From: Stentor coeruleus
Taxonomy: Eukaryota; Ciliophora; Heterotrichea; Heterotrichida; Stentoridae
NCBI GenBank assembly: GCA_001970955.1
Contig: MPUH01000633.1
Coordinates: forward strand, 1 to 42,415
Length of the DNA: 42,415 nt
Reading direction: 5' to 3'
Position 1 is the stretch's first letter, and every line of letters begins with the position of its first letter. The notes below the pieces were generated by a model. That model was not told where the DNA came from. It ran no database searches and saw nothing but the letters and a program-made list of their open reading frames with translations. A program made the position numbers and the translations under genes. Below are positions 21,701-31,042 of the stretch, one piece after another.

Positions 21701-21761
21701 CGTAAAGAGAAGATTTAGACCTTTGTGGAGGGGGTGATGGAGTTTCGAATCTGTAGTTCAT
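18753..21761 (-). CDS. Large TPR-repeat protein, 1002 aa
   Basis: ATG at 21761, TAA at 18753. After a basic, Ser-rich N-terminal tail of about 65 residues, tetratricopeptide repeats fill residues about 70-830. Typical copies are YEGAINTFSTIQSLEENHLE, YDKALSDFRKALALNVEDGL, YSDAVLCFEQAIKYDKKSE, YSEAISDFSVAIQLNDALDY and FEEAIANFQSIIELL. The A/G-x3-F/Y and final Pro/Asp pattern fits canonical TPRs, with about 18-20 units. The C-terminal 170 residues are not TPR and end in an acidic Ser/Asp stretch (SQDDDEVDDFNESDSKSQDE). The protein is probably a scaffold for complex assembly. Many ciliate TPR proteins act in intraflagellar transport or basal bodies, but nothing here fixes the complex. It is divergent from TATDN1 across a 793-nt gap. 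Confidence 0.85.
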   Translation of the reverse strand: MNYRFETPSPPPQRSKSSLYASHSGYRKLSPSVNRSMSLYGRSVKKRNFLSERHYKHLIPESSPLKLQKTDELMELGREEVHNQNYEGAINTFSTIQSLEENHLESLYFRGMCYYKLTHYRMAIPDLLKVINIDPIYNKFTYYLIAICFEKINDVVTAVRHISKSIYHFPKFAKGYILRGNLYNTQQRYDKALSDFRKALALNVEDGLALIGMAESLDKIGDSTTAYKILSQALTFEGCFVQAALKRAELLVAQRKVSQALGDYDMILEQHPDSAEGFFGKGKVLLELNQYSDAVLCFEQAIKYDKKSEFTNRAVYYLGYIKIKEKDFYGAIHQFDRVSSNILPEQKTLKIYAEGVIFLVKRKFKEGIGCFNKIIRKKHGNEEHLPSCYEYLGFANCSLKLFTKAMKYLKLALNSGEVSKASLYNFELIQGYLSAERHDLSSANTYFKKAAGIFPTKPEPLLLQSSLLLENKSQLDTIETGTIEKCEETLEKAATMRKDGEVYFYRGIIRYLLGKFALALEDAKFSIEKADENLPEHYVFRGLCHASLNNYSEAISDFSVAIQLNDALDYVYDFRGRCAYLIDDSDMAYMDYQKLVSLNESSPKPYIQTAIVLMHSSSFSGALASLENANSIEYTAEAGILKAKAYILQYDIEMAINEFNIVLDSWNGNDEIRFDREILQFISMVAKESPKDFVGALGKIERFKEKNGNIFDKKMVLWYEGVFFLYLERFEEAIANFQSIIELLQKRGKKLPSDEALSLEEQNCEVLYNIALCYIKSNKQKTFDIFNDLSKILNKKHKGQLLFLCGLVNLELKNQKSGQKLIEEAYKCDPETVTPFLNKQQLIIKPLNTTNSLAISFPLLQPFTYKKVMLRPAICLPKPLLPPIEFTIENKVLDYFKIEHMASKPEPPWLRRNKGSIMFTDKMVEIEHEPISQTISTTELNPKQKKTAKSGVLMRRNTSEEKESLYLQSQDDDEVDDFNESDSKSQDEVPETILRRIKEMCN

Positions 21762-22554
21762 TTTTTGATAGTTTTTTATTATGATTTTAGAATTGTTATT
21801 AGGAGGTTGACAAGGAAGGAAAGGTTTGGCTTTTATGCTTGGTGAGTGTTTTGGAGATGGGTGAAAGGGTTTTAATTGAAAGTGCGAAAGGTTTTATTGG
21901 GAAAAGAATGGATTGTCAGTGGAATTGATAAAGAAATTATTTTTTGTTGGTTTTTGAAACTTTTGAAACTTTTTAAGAAAGGAAATGTGTGTGGTAATAG
22001 ATGGGATTGGATAAATAAAGAGATTTATTTATGAAGAGCGGTTATGGAAGTTAATAAAGTAAATTGTTTAAAGAGGATTTTGTGTTTATGATAAATTAAG
22101 TAAGTTTAAATCAATTTATGAAAAAGGAAAGAGTTAAAATATATATTGGAATTATGTGAAATTTATATTAGAGGATTTTTATGTTAGAAGAGTTTTGAAA
22201 ATCAGTACGAATGATATTGGAAGAAATTAAACTTTGAAGGAAATATGATCAACAAATCTCAAAAAAACGCTACTTCCAGTTTAAACCGCAATATTCAACA
22301 AAGTCCAACCTTCAAGTTATTTTTCCCAACCTAACATATTAAACAAAAATTTTCACAAAATCCATACACAAATAAAAATTAACTTAAATTCTTCTATTAA
22401 ATACTCAATATCTTGTATTTATTATCAAAACAAAAAATCCCAACTATAATTTCTATCATCTAAAAGCCCTACAACCAAAAGCTAACAAAAACCTTTAAAA
22501 CTAAGCATTTTATATCTCAAATCAGATTAAAATAAAATTTAAAGGATATTAATA
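21762..22554. other. Long divergent intergenic region
   Basis: 793 nt between the starts of the TPR and TATDN1 genes, presumably holding both promoters. The plus strand is G-rich and C-poor over about 21790-22200, then flips to C-rich and G-poor over about 22250-22510. No ORF, RNA gene, repeat or known promoter element was identified. Confidence 0.6.
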
Positions 22555-23478
22555 ATGTCATCAAAGCTAAGACTTTTTGATATAGCTGCTAATTTATCTG
22601 ATAAGACCTATCAGGGTATTTATAACAAAAAGTCTTGTCACGTAAACGACACAATTCACGTTATTAACAGGGCAAAGCAGTATGGAGTTGACAAATTTTT
22701 ACTAGCTGGGGGTAATCTGAAGCAATCAAGAAAAGCTTTAGATGTCGCAAAAATGGCTGAAGGACTATATTGCACAGTAGGTGTTCATCCTTGTTTAGCA
22801 ACTGTATTTTTTATATAGACAATAGACTCTGATGACTATTTCGACAAGTTACACAATCTAATAAATGAAAGTCAAGGAAAATGCATTGCAGTTGGAGAAT
22901 GTGGCTTAGATTATGATAGATTTCATTTCGCTGACAAAGAATCTCAACTCAAAGCTTTCCCTCCACACTTTGACCTTGCTGAAAAAACTGGACTTCCTAT
23001 GTATCTTCATAGTAGAAACACTAATGGAGATTTCGTCAATATTGTCAGAAACAACAGAAATCGTTTTTCCTCAGCTATTGTTCATAGTTTTACAGGAGAC
23101 ATAAACGAACTTAGAGACTTATTGTCATTAGACCTTTACATCGGGGTAAATGGTTGTTCGCTTAAAACTCAAGAAAACATTGAAATAGTCAGAGAAATCC
23201 CTATTGAAAAAATGATGATAGAAACTGATTGCCCGTATTGCGAGATAAGAAAAAGTAGTCCTGCATATCAATACATACATACTCATTTTCAATATAAACC
23301 TAAAGAAAAATATAATCCAGATTTCTTGATTAGAGGACGAAATGAACCTTGCACTATAATGTAAGATTTATTTAGCCAAGTTCTTCAAGCTGTAGCAGCT
23401 ATTAAAAATATATCAGAAGAGATGCTTGCTGAAGTTTGTTATCAAAATGCATGCAATCTATTTCATCTAAGTACTTAA
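22555..23478 (+). CDS. TATDN1: TatD-family metal-dependent deoxyribonuclease (TATDN1 type), two 15-nt introns
   Basis: Exons 22555-22803, 22819-23360 and 23376-23478 encode 297 aa, close to the usual family length. The start FDIAANLSDKTYQGIY, with LLAGGNLKQSRKALDVA, VGVHPC, AVGECGLDYDR, LPMYLHSRN, VHSFTG, NGCSLKT, MIETDCPYC and RNEPC in order, matches the eukaryotic TATDN1 pattern closely. The metal ligands seen are the Glu in GECGLD, His in LHSR, His in VHSF and Asp in ETDCP. The bacterial N-terminal HxH is replaced, as is usual for TATDN1. These enzymes are Mg-dependent 3'-5' exonucleases or endonucleases linked to DNA repair and apoptotic DNA degradation. Without splicing the gene falls into two pieces plus a lost C-terminus. 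It ends TAA only 12 nt before the TBC gene. Confidence 0.93.
22804..22818 (+). other. 15-nt intron 1 of TATDN1
   Basis: GTATTTTTTATATAG, lying between codons. Retention would insert five codons ending in an in-frame TAG. Splicing joins VHPCLAT to TIDSDDYFDKL, restoring the family alignment. Confidence 0.93.
23361..23375 (+). other. 15-nt intron 2 of TATDN1
   Basis: GTAAGATTTATTTAG, after the second base of a codon; retention meets TAA at once. Splicing gives RNEPCTIIQVLQAV, matching the conserved RNEPC-x-IIQ-type ending of TATDN1. Confidence 0.93.
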
Positions 23479-23490
23479 TAAATATTTTCA

Positions 23491-24381
23491 ATGGCTGATT
23501 TATGCCAAATTCAAGAGGAATACGTTATCTTGGATGATCAATTTGCAGTATTTTCTAAGAATGAATGGGTGACTATACTAAAAGATAATGACATTTTTCG
23601 TTTATGTCCAAATCGGTTGAGAATTAGTGTTTGTAGTGGAATTCCAAGTTCACTACGAGGAGATATTTGGGTTTTTTTATCAAGGTCATCGCGTTTACAA
23701 GCATCTTCAAAACCTTATCAAGAGTATGTTGATGGGTGTGAGGATTGTGTGGAAAAAATGATTTTAAAAGATATTGGACGGACTTTTCCACATGAATCAC
23801 TTTTCAAGTCTTTTTGTGGCTTTGGACAGACGTGTATGTTTAACATACTTAAAGCTTATGCTAGCTATGATTCGGATATTGGCTATTGCCAAGGTATGAA
23901 TTTTATTGTTGGTACACTTCTTATGCACTTATCTGAGGAAAAAGCATTCTGGACCTTTGTATCGATAATGTTTGAAAAAAACTGGCGTGAACTTTTCAAA
24001 GAAGGTACTCCAAAGCTAACAAAACTTCTTCAATCTCTCAAAATTAAACTCAAAATAAAATGCCCAGAAGTTTATAATCATTTAAAATCTGAAGGTATTG
24101 AAATGACAGTTTTCGCAAAATACTTTCTCACATTTTTTATGTGTGAGCAAGATATAGAACTGGGTGTTAGGGTGTTAGATAGTTTTTTATGCTTTGGAGA
24201 AGATGAAATTTTAGAGATTATAAATACAGCTTTGTTGTTAGAAAGGAAAAAAATATTAGGATTGAAATATGAGGAATTATTTATGTTTTGTGCTAAAGAA
24301 CTAGGGAAAAGATGCTTGGATGCGATAAAAGGGAATATTGTTCATGTTAATGAGATTGATGAGGATTATACTATGCTGTAG
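23491..24381 (+). CDS. TBC-domain Rab GTPase-activating protein
   Basis: A 296-aa protein that is almost entirely a TBC domain. Motif A is IPSSLRGDIW (51-60). Motif B is ILKDIGRTFP, with the arginine finger at R97. Motif C is GYCQGMNF, with the glutamine finger at Q134. Both catalytic fingers are present, so it should speed GTP hydrolysis on a Rab. The rest of the domain (KAFWTFVSIMF, EGIEMTVFAKYFLTFF, LGVRVLDSFLCFGEDEILEI) follows the usual TBC order. The substrate Rab cannot be told from sequence; the Rab7-like gene lies 16 kb away, and proximity is no evidence of pairing. The start ATG is 12 nt after the TATDN1 stop, so its promoter must be very short or lie within the preceding gene. It ends TAG. 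Confidence 0.92.
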   Translation: MADLCQIQEEYVILDDQFAVFSKNEWVTILKDNDIFRLCPNRLRISVCSGIPSSLRGDIWVFLSRSSRLQASSKPYQEYVDGCEDCVEKMILKDIGRTFPHESLFKSFCGFGQTCMFNILKAYASYDSDIGYCQGMNFIVGTLLMHLSEEKAFWTFVSIMFEKNWRELFKEGTPKLTKLLQSLKIKLKIKCPEVYNHLKSEGIEMTVFAKYFLTFFMCEQDIELGVRVLDSFLCFGEDEILEIINTALLLERKKILGLKYEELFMFCAKELGKRCLDAIKGNIVHVNEIDEDYTML

Positions 24382-24578
24382 GGCATAAATAAATAGATAG
24401 TTTAGTGATTGAAGAATTGGTTTTATTTGTATATAAAAGTTGGCTTTTTGCGAAATTTTTTTTGGGGAGGGTTTTTTGATAGTAATGATTAGATATGGGA
24501 TTTAAGGTATTTTGATGAGTTTTGGATTGACTGGTTTATAAAATAATTATTACTGATAATGATTTTTATATATATTTA

Positions 24579-24917
24579 ATGGAAGATTTCGTAAGCAGAA
24601 CCAGGCAGAATTCAGATATTTCTGATGAAAAAATTGATGCTTATAATGAATACTGCAAGCTAATTGTTTACAATCGATTACTTAGTGACAGACTTAAAGA
24701 AGTTACTAGTGAAAGAGATAAGCTGAAACAAAAATATGAGATTTTGCAAGATACTTTTCCTAACGGCAAGCACAAACGATTCCGTCGAAACGCAGGTCAG
24801 ATAAAACGTATTTTCAAATGCCCGACATGTGAGAAATCCTACGGTTCTGAAGCATCTCTTAAAAACCATATAAAATTTAAGCATTCCTCATACAATCTTC
24901 AATCTCCTCACGAATAG
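24579..24917 (+). CDS. Small protein with coiled coil and one C2H2 zinc finger, 112 aa
   Basis: ATG at 24579, TAG at the end. Residues about 20-58 form a coiled coil (LLSDRLKEVTSERDKLKQKY). A basic patch follows (KHKRFRRNAGQIKR), then a single C2H2 finger: CPTCEKSYGSEASLKNH followed by four residues and His, i.e. C-x2-C-x12-H-x4-H. A lone finger preceded by a basic arm could bind nucleic acid as a dimer through the coiled coil. No close family is recognised. It lies 197 nt downstream of the TBC gene on the same strand and converges on TFIIB. Confidence 0.8.
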   Translation: MEDFVSRTRQNSDISDEKIDAYNEYCKLIVYNRLLSDRLKEVTSERDKLKQKYEILQDTFPNGKHKRFRRNAGQIKRIFKCPTCEKSYGSEASLKNHIKFKHSSYNLQSPHE

Positions 24918-25086
24918 TACACTCAATTAAAATAATACAAATAACCTAAGTTTTTATTTAATCATTTATATTCCCCATAGAATGATATAATCCCATATAT
25001 AAGTATTTTATATATAGCATAAAACAAAGGGGGAAATATGTAAAAAAATGTGATAATATGAATTAATTATACATGAAAAGCTAGGT

Positions 25087-25971
25087 TTAAATGTTTGGCA
25101 TATTGGCAAGTTCCCAACTCGTCGCTAGGTTTTGCATGATTTTATACCTTTTAACAAAAACATCCCTATAATTTGTGACAATAACATCTTCCTTAACCCC
25201 AGAAATCTCTGTATATTTCTCTGTATGACAAACTCCTCTAACAAGCGCACCAACTAAAAAAACCCCAAGTATCGCAAGTACTTCATCTTTTTCCTTATAA
25301 CTTTTATATTCCACTAGTTCTTCAATAATCTTATGCACTTTCTTAACTTTTTCCTCACTAAAATTAAGCTTTTCCGCATACTCACAAGCAAGTTTCTGTG
25401 CTGAACTCAATGGAAAAACATCAATAGTATGTTCCCTAACAAGTAAATATGATTTATACAATTTAGCTTTATCAATAGAACATTCTCTAGCTATATCATA
25501 AACAGGACATTTGTTATTCATTTTCCTACATGTTATAAAAATACAAGCACAAACCACACCCATATGTGATTTTCCTTTAGTCAATTTCTTCACATAAATA
25601 TTCTTAAAGAGTTTTTTAGACTTTTCACTTATACTTGCGGGTAAAGCAAGGCTGTTACATACAGTTTCTATTTCAATGAAAGTTTTAAGTAAAGCTGAGT
25701 CTAAGCTTGAAAATTGAGATCGCTGACCCCATCGTTTAAGTGATGAATCTGAGATTGTTGTGCCTATACCTTTGTCTCCTAAAAGATCATTGTTGGGCAT
25801 GCCAACTCGTCTTGGATCTTCACCTTCATCGTCTTGGAAATTCCTCCATTCAGCAGTGTCATCGATTATTTTGATGACGTTGACTCTGCCGCAAAGAGTA
25901 CAGACAATAGTTCCTTCAGACTCATCCATGAGTAAACTGTTGGGCTTTTTGCATTCGATACATACATCCAT
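25087..25971 (-). CDS. Transcription initiation factor TFIIB
   Basis: A 294-aa protein with the full TFIIB layout. The N-terminal zinc ribbon has C4-x2-C7 and C24-x2-C27. The B-reader/linker region DDTAEWRNFQDDEGEDPRRVG (split here as DDTAEWRNF and DPRRVG) is strongly conserved. Two cyclin-like folds follow, about 100-180 (MGVVCACIFITCRKMNNKCP) and 190-280. TFIIB links TBP at the promoter to RNA polymerase II and helps choose the start site. The length is slightly under the human 316 aa. The second cyclin repeat is more divergent than the first. Brf-type factors have a longer C-terminus, so general TFIIB is preferred. It ends TAA and is divergent from chitin synthase 1, with 236 nt between starts. 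Confidence 0.92.
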   Translation of the reverse strand: MDVCIECKKPNSLLMDESEGTIVCTLCGRVNVIKIIDDTAEWRNFQDDEGEDPRRVGMPNNDLLGDKGIGTTISDSSLKRWGQRSQFSSLDSALLKTFIEIETVCNSLALPASISEKSKKLFKNIYVKKLTKGKSHMGVVCACIFITCRKMNNKCPVYDIARECSIDKAKLYKSYLLVREHTIDVFPLSSAQKLACEYAEKLNFSEEKVKKVHKIIEELVEYKSYKEKDEVLAILGVFLVGALVRGVCHTEKYTEISGVKEDVIVTNYRDVFVKRYKIMQNLATSWELANMPNI

Positions 25972-26207
25972 AGTTTATGTTGAACAAGGGGGCTTAGGCC
26001 TGATGTTATTAAAGCTAAAGGGCATTTTTTTGATGTTTAATTAGAGGTTTTTTCTACATTTTAATAAGAGAAGGGGAATTTGATTGTCAAAGTTAGATAA
26101 GAAAAAGTGGGTATTTTGGGTTTATATGGATGAAATTAGGGTTTTTATATTTTTATAGCCTGTAACTAGTTTAGTATATGTAATGGAATCCTATTTATCC
26201 TATAAAT

Positions 26208-28313
26208 ATGAGAATAATTTCCAATGAAGAACCAGAGTATCATTGCATTATGCTTGATCAAAAGACGAATATCAAAATCAAGAACGATAAAGCTCGTGAA
26301 TGCCCAGGCATAGCCAAAGGTGTACTTGATCATCTTAATGAAAACCCATCAACTTACTTAGTCCCTGCTACTTTCCTCATAGTTGTCACTATGTATAATG
26401 AGGATCCTATACTTTTCCATAAGACCATGAGTGCTATATATAGAAACTTAGAAAGATTCACAAAAGAAGGTATTGATATTAATAACATCGCAGTTGCCGT
26501 AATTGTTGATGGTGTTAAACCATTTACTGAAGGGCTCAAAAGCGATGACGATATTAGATATTACTCAAAACTGTTTGACTTGGAAAAAGTTTACAAATAC
26601 CACAAAGTTGAAAATCCAGACTCTTCTAAACGAATGGCTGATTTGCAAAAAGTTAAAATACTTATACCAAAAAACGAAGATATGAATAGTTTGAAAAACA
26701 GTCAAAGAAAAGCAATTAATCCTCAAGAGTTACAAAACCAGTATTTAGAAAAAATCAAAGATAGATACTATGAATATGCTCATCTTTTTGTTAATACCGT
26801 ATCTTTTGAAGAAGGTAAAGAATGTAAACTTAAGGTTTATTTTTGTGTTAAACAAGATAATAAAAGGAAGCTAAACAGTCATTTATGGTTTTTTGGTGGT
26901 CTTTGCAGAGTAATTGACCCAAAATATTGCATGCTTATTGATGTAGGGACAGAGCCAGAAGATAGTGCTTTGTATTTATTATATAATGCCTTAAGAAGAG
27001 ATACTCAAGTTGCTGGGGTTTGTGGTGAGATTATTCCAAAAAGTGATAAAGATTCTTTATTTGATGTGTTATGTTATGCCCAAAAGGTTGAGTATAAATT
27101 CTCACATGTTCTTGATAAATCTTTAGAAAGCCTTCTTGGGTATATAACAGTTTTACCAGGAGCTTTTAGTGCTTATAGATATGATGCTCTTCAACCAGAT
27201 GATCCTAAAGGTCCTTTATGGGGAGAATATTTCAAATCTATACGTAAACCTTGGCTTATGGATTGTTATCATGCTAATATTTACTTAGCTGAAGATAGAG
27301 TTTTATGCCTTTCATTAGTTAGTTGTAAGGATAAAAACTATATATTGAAATTCGTCAGGAAATCTAGAGCGTATACTGACCCACCTCCTGATTATGAAGC
27401 TTTACTTTCTCAGAGAAGAAGATGGATAAACGGTTCATGGTTTGCACTTCTTGATTCAGTTCGTAATACAAAAAAAGTATGGGCATCAGATCATAACTGT
27501 TGTAGAAAAATGATTTTTACTTTTCAGATGCTTTATTACATTGTCAATATCCTCTACTCATTTGTCATGGTTGGGGGTTTCTATCTTGCCCTTTCTATTT
27601 GTTTACGTAAAATGTTTGATAATAAAAGTGGTCGTGAAAATTCAATTGGTACTGTTCTTATGGTGTTTTATCTCTCAATGCTTATTATAACATTTGTCAT
27701 ATCATTAGGAAGTCGTATAAGAGATGCAAATAAAGCTTTATGGGCGATTTCTGGTATATTTTCAATGTATATGGGATTATTTCTTGTATTACTTATTAGT
27801 TTGTTCTTTGATAACTGGGATGATGCATCTGTTTTTGCTCCAGTTGCCGCTACAGTTAGTGGGTTTGTTATTTTACTTGTTATGAATGACTCTTTATGGT
27901 TAGTCGTCCTTGGTTGTATACAATTTCTAATTGCAACACCGACTTATATGAATATTTTTACTATATATGCTATATGTAATATTCATGATTGTAGCTGGGG
28001 AAATAGACCTGAGAATATGACTGCTGAAGAAGCTAATCGAATGGATGATTTTGAACAGTTTAGGACTGGATGGGTACTTTTATGGGCTTTTATAAATGTG
28101 TTTTTTGCTTATGTTTTAGATGCTGCCGATGAAAGTGACACAAGCTATGCTGGATATATTTATGCTGTAGGGATTATAGGTATGTCGGTTATTTATATTA
28201 GGTTCCTTGGAGGGTTTGTATTTATTATTAAACAGAAATGCTTTAAGTATACATTTACCAATCCGGATGAGATAATGAAAGAAGACCCTAATATTAATTT
28301 GCGCAAAGCTTAG
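26208..28313 (+). CDS. Chitin synthase 1 (family 2 glycosyltransferase), 701 aa
   Basis: A membrane glycosyltransferase that would polymerise UDP-GlcNAc into chitin and extrude it through the plasma or vesicle membrane. Catalytic motifs in order are TMYNED (61-66), VIVDG (98-102), DVGTEPED (245-252, the fungal-type DVGT), VLPGAFSAYR (315-324), AEDRVL (361-366) and QRRRWINGSW (402-411). Several hydrophobic segments follow from about residue 437 to the C-terminus, forming the transport channel. There is no myosin head and no N-terminal extension, so it is a compact form. The start ATG gives a short cytosolic leader. It is followed 367 nt later on the same strand by a paralogue, pointing to tandem duplication. 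A role in cyst wall or lorica is inferred. Confidence 0.93.
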   Translation: MRIISNEEPEYHCIMLDQKTNIKIKNDKARECPGIAKGVLDHLNENPSTYLVPATFLIVVTMYNEDPILFHKTMSAIYRNLERFTKEGIDINNIAVAVIVDGVKPFTEGLKSDDDIRYYSKLFDLEKVYKYHKVENPDSSKRMADLQKVKILIPKNEDMNSLKNSQRKAINPQELQNQYLEKIKDRYYEYAHLFVNTVSFEEGKECKLKVYFCVKQDNKRKLNSHLWFFGGLCRVIDPKYCMLIDVGTEPEDSALYLLYNALRRDTQVAGVCGEIIPKSDKDSLFDVLCYAQKVEYKFSHVLDKSLESLLGYITVLPGAFSAYRYDALQPDDPKGPLWGEYFKSIRKPWLMDCYHANIYLAEDRVLCLSLVSCKDKNYILKFVRKSRAYTDPPPDYEALLSQRRRWINGSWFALLDSVRNTKKVWASDHNCCRKMIFTFQMLYYIVNILYSFVMVGGFYLALSICLRKMFDNKSGRENSIGTVLMVFYLSMLIITFVISLGSRIRDANKALWAISGIFSMYMGLFLVLLISLFFDNWDDASVFAPVAATVSGFVILLVMNDSLWLVVLGCIQFLIATPTYMNIFTIYAICNIHDCSWGNRPENMTAEEANRMDDFEQFRTGWVLLWAFINVFFAYVLDAADESDTSYAGYIYAVGIIGMSVIYIRFLGGFVFIIKQKCFKYTFTNPDEIMKEDPNINLRKA

Positions 28314-28680
28314 ATTAATAAGGATAAGTTTTAATGAGAAATCATTGGGATGTGATTTGTTAGTTTTAAATATGAGGAAGATTTTATGGGTGTATTAAGA
28401 TTATATGCAGTTTTTTAATTAATGTATTATATATAAAGATACTTTATTATATAATTGAATAAGATTATCTAGAAATGTGTTATTTAACTATAAAAATTAC
28501 TATTTAATCTTTTCCTATTGATTTTTACCTAAAAGTTATAATAAACTCATAAAATTTAGACTTTTTATATATAAAACCATAAATTATCATCCTGAGCCTA
28601 AATACATTAGTTTTATCTAATAGTCCTTGTAATTTTAACTAAATTTTTAAATCTTCTATAATATTTGTATATATATATAA
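28314..28680. other. Gap between the two chitin synthase genes
   Basis: A 367-nt AT-rich spacer with a TATATATATA run directly before the second start. No ORF, RNA gene or repeat is seen. The tract is C-poor near 28320-28420 and G-poor near 28510-28660. Confidence 0.6.
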
Positions 28681-30855
28681 ATGACAAGTTCAATATCCTT
28701 TGGCGAGCTAAAATATCGTCATATAGTCATGTATAAAGAAATACTCGATGAGTCTAACATAAATCAAGAACTCATCCAAGAATGTCTAATAAAAGCTCAA
28801 AAAATCGAAATATTAAACTCAAAAAATTCAGATCATAACGAAATAAATAACCTTTTCCAACATAGTAATTATGAATTTCTTATTGCAGTGACTATGTACG
28901 AAGAAGAACCTGAACTTTTCTTAAAAACCATGATTGCCATTAATAAAAACATACACTCAATGGACAAAGATTTAAAGAAAAAAGTTGCAGTTGTCGTGAT
29001 TGTTGATGGGATAAAACCATTTCAAAAATCATATAATAATTCATGCTATAAAGGATTGTTTGATTTAAATGAGATTTATAAAGACAATAATATTTATGAA
29101 GGCTCAGATAAGGCTAAACTAGAAAAATTATTGAGTTTTGATTATGGAATGGAAATTTTAGAAGAAAAAAGAGTTGACTTAGAATATTCTTTGCAAACAC
29201 AAAGAAGAGGTGATTCTATTATACATGAATCCTGTCAATTAAGCGAAGGTATTATAATGAGAGTCAAAGCTGAACGACTTGGCGCATATTGTTTTGAAAA
29301 CGAGATATCTTTTAAGGACGGTTTGAGTAAAATGCAGGTTTATTTTTGTGTCAAACAGAAAAACCAACGTAAGCTCAATAGTCATTTATGGTTTTTTAGA
29401 GCTTTTTGTAATAAAGCCAAGCCTAATTTTGTGTTTTTTATTGATGTTGGGACTGAACCTGAAGAAGATGCATTGGAAAAGTTATACCATACTTTTAAAG
29501 AAGATGATAATATAGCTGGAGTTTGTGGGGAGATTATCCCAAGGTCTAAAGATGAACATTGTACTGATATATTGTTTCAGACTCAGGCTGTTGAATACAA
29601 ATTTGCACATATTTTCGATAAGTCATTAGAAAGTTTAATTGGATATATTACGGTATTACCTGGAGCATTTAGTGGTTATAAATATAGTGCATTACATACT
29701 AATGAGCATGATGGTCCACTTTGGGGTTATTATTTTCAAGATTTTCGTAAACCATATATGATGAATTGTTATATGTCAAATATTTATTTAGCTGAAGATA
29801 GAGTTTTGTGCATGGCCTTATTCACTAAGGCAAAACAAAGATATATACTTAGATACAATAGATATGCTCGTGCTTATACTGACCCACCAAATGATTATGA
29901 TACTCTACTTCTACAAAGAAGACGTTGGATTAATGGTTCATGGTTTGCTTTAATAGATGCAATAAGGAACTGCGAAAAAATTTTTGCAACCAATCACAAC
30001 TATTGCAGGAAAATTTTTTTCATAATAGAAATCTTTTACTATTTTGGAAATGTTTTCTATTCATTTTTTATAATCGGAGGATTTTACTTAACTTTATCAA
30101 TATGCTTAAGAAAACAATTCCCATCAGGCCCAAATGCTAAAGAACTTAATTCTGTTGGATTAGCGATGTTGGGTATATATTTACTGATGCTACTTTGTAA
30201 TATAATATTGTCACTTGGAAGCGATATAAGAAAATCAAAAAAAGCATTTTGGGCTTTGTCATTGTTTTATTCGATTTATATGATATTATTGCTAGTACTC
30301 CTTTTGTTTTTTTTTATAAAATACCTCGATTCAGAATATGTTTGGATTCCTACTGTTGTGATTTTTGGCTTTTATATTATTCTTTTATATATGAACAGCT
30401 GCATTACGACTATTTCAAAAGGTATTATTCAATACTTGTTGACCATTCCAACTTATATCAATATTTTTACTATTTATGCAGTCTGTAATATACACGACTG
30501 CTCTTGGGGAAATCGTCCTGGAGCATCAGAAAGCGATTCAGAGAAAAAGCGTGAAGGCAAAACTTCAAAGAATGCTCATGAACTTTTTAGAGCTTATTAT
30601 GTTATTTTTTGGCTTATAGGAAATTCAGCTTTTGCTTATATTCTTGATGCTTTAAATGTTAGTGGTAAATCTTATAGCAATTATATATTTTATGTCAGTA
30701 TGGGTGGTCTAGCTATATTAGTGATAAGATTTATAGGAGCATTTATTTTCTTATTTCCTGCTAAATATAGAATATGCAAATTTAATAATAAATCACTTCA
30801 GGACAGAAGAAATCTTCAAGGTAATAATGGAAATATAGTTGTCCCACAAAAGTAG
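28681..30855 (+). CDS. Chitin synthase 2 (tandem paralogue), 724 aa
   Basis: A paralogue of the preceding gene with the same motif series: TMYEEE (71-76), VIVDG (106-110), DVGTEPEE (255-262), VLPGAFSGYK, AEDRVL (371-376) and QRRRWINGSW (412-421). The membrane part follows from about residue 447. The two proteins are nearly identical around the catalytic core and differ most in the N-terminal 60 residues, the stretch at about 135-200, and the C-terminus. They have therefore diverged well beyond a recent duplication, and both keep every catalytic residue. The 135-200 region is the largest difference and could give separate regulation. Neither gene shows an intron. It ends TAG. Confidence 0.93.
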   Translation: MTSSISFGELKYRHIVMYKEILDESNINQELIQECLIKAQKIEILNSKNSDHNEINNLFQHSNYEFLIAVTMYEEEPELFLKTMIAINKNIHSMDKDLKKKVAVVVIVDGIKPFQKSYNNSCYKGLFDLNEIYKDNNIYEGSDKAKLEKLLSFDYGMEILEEKRVDLEYSLQTQRRGDSIIHESCQLSEGIIMRVKAERLGAYCFENEISFKDGLSKMQVYFCVKQKNQRKLNSHLWFFRAFCNKAKPNFVFFIDVGTEPEEDALEKLYHTFKEDDNIAGVCGEIIPRSKDEHCTDILFQTQAVEYKFAHIFDKSLESLIGYITVLPGAFSGYKYSALHTNEHDGPLWGYYFQDFRKPYMMNCYMSNIYLAEDRVLCMALFTKAKQRYILRYNRYARAYTDPPNDYDTLLLQRRRWINGSWFALIDAIRNCEKIFATNHNYCRKIFFIIEIFYYFGNVFYSFFIIGGFYLTLSICLRKQFPSGPNAKELNSVGLAMLGIYLLMLLCNIILSLGSDIRKSKKAFWALSLFYSIYMILLLVLLLFFFIKYLDSEYVWIPTVVIFGFYIILLYMNSCITTISKGIIQYLLTIPTYINIFTIYAVCNIHDCSWGNRPGASESDSEKKREGKTSKNAHELFRAYYVIFWLIGNSAFAYILDALNVSGKSYSNYIFYVSMGGLAILVIRFIGAFIFLFPAKYRICKFNNKSLQDRRNLQGNNGNIVVPQK

Positions 30856-31042
30856 TATAAAGATTAGATTTATTTAGTTTTTAGAATATTTTATATGAAT
30901 TATAGTTTTTTTTTGTTTTTTTTTCATTAAAATAGTATTTGATTATTGAAATATTATAGTGATTTTTATACATGGTTACTTTTTGAGATGTAGAAAGTGA
31001 TGAGAAAATTTTAATAACTAAAGATGTTAAATATCTTAGAAA

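Noticed and set aside
26183..26227. 15-codon upstream ORF overlapping the chitin synthase 1 start
   Set aside because: An ATG at 26183 gives a short frame ending TGA at 26227 and overlaps the main ATG at 26208. Without a mapped transcript start it cannot be said to be in the mRNA.
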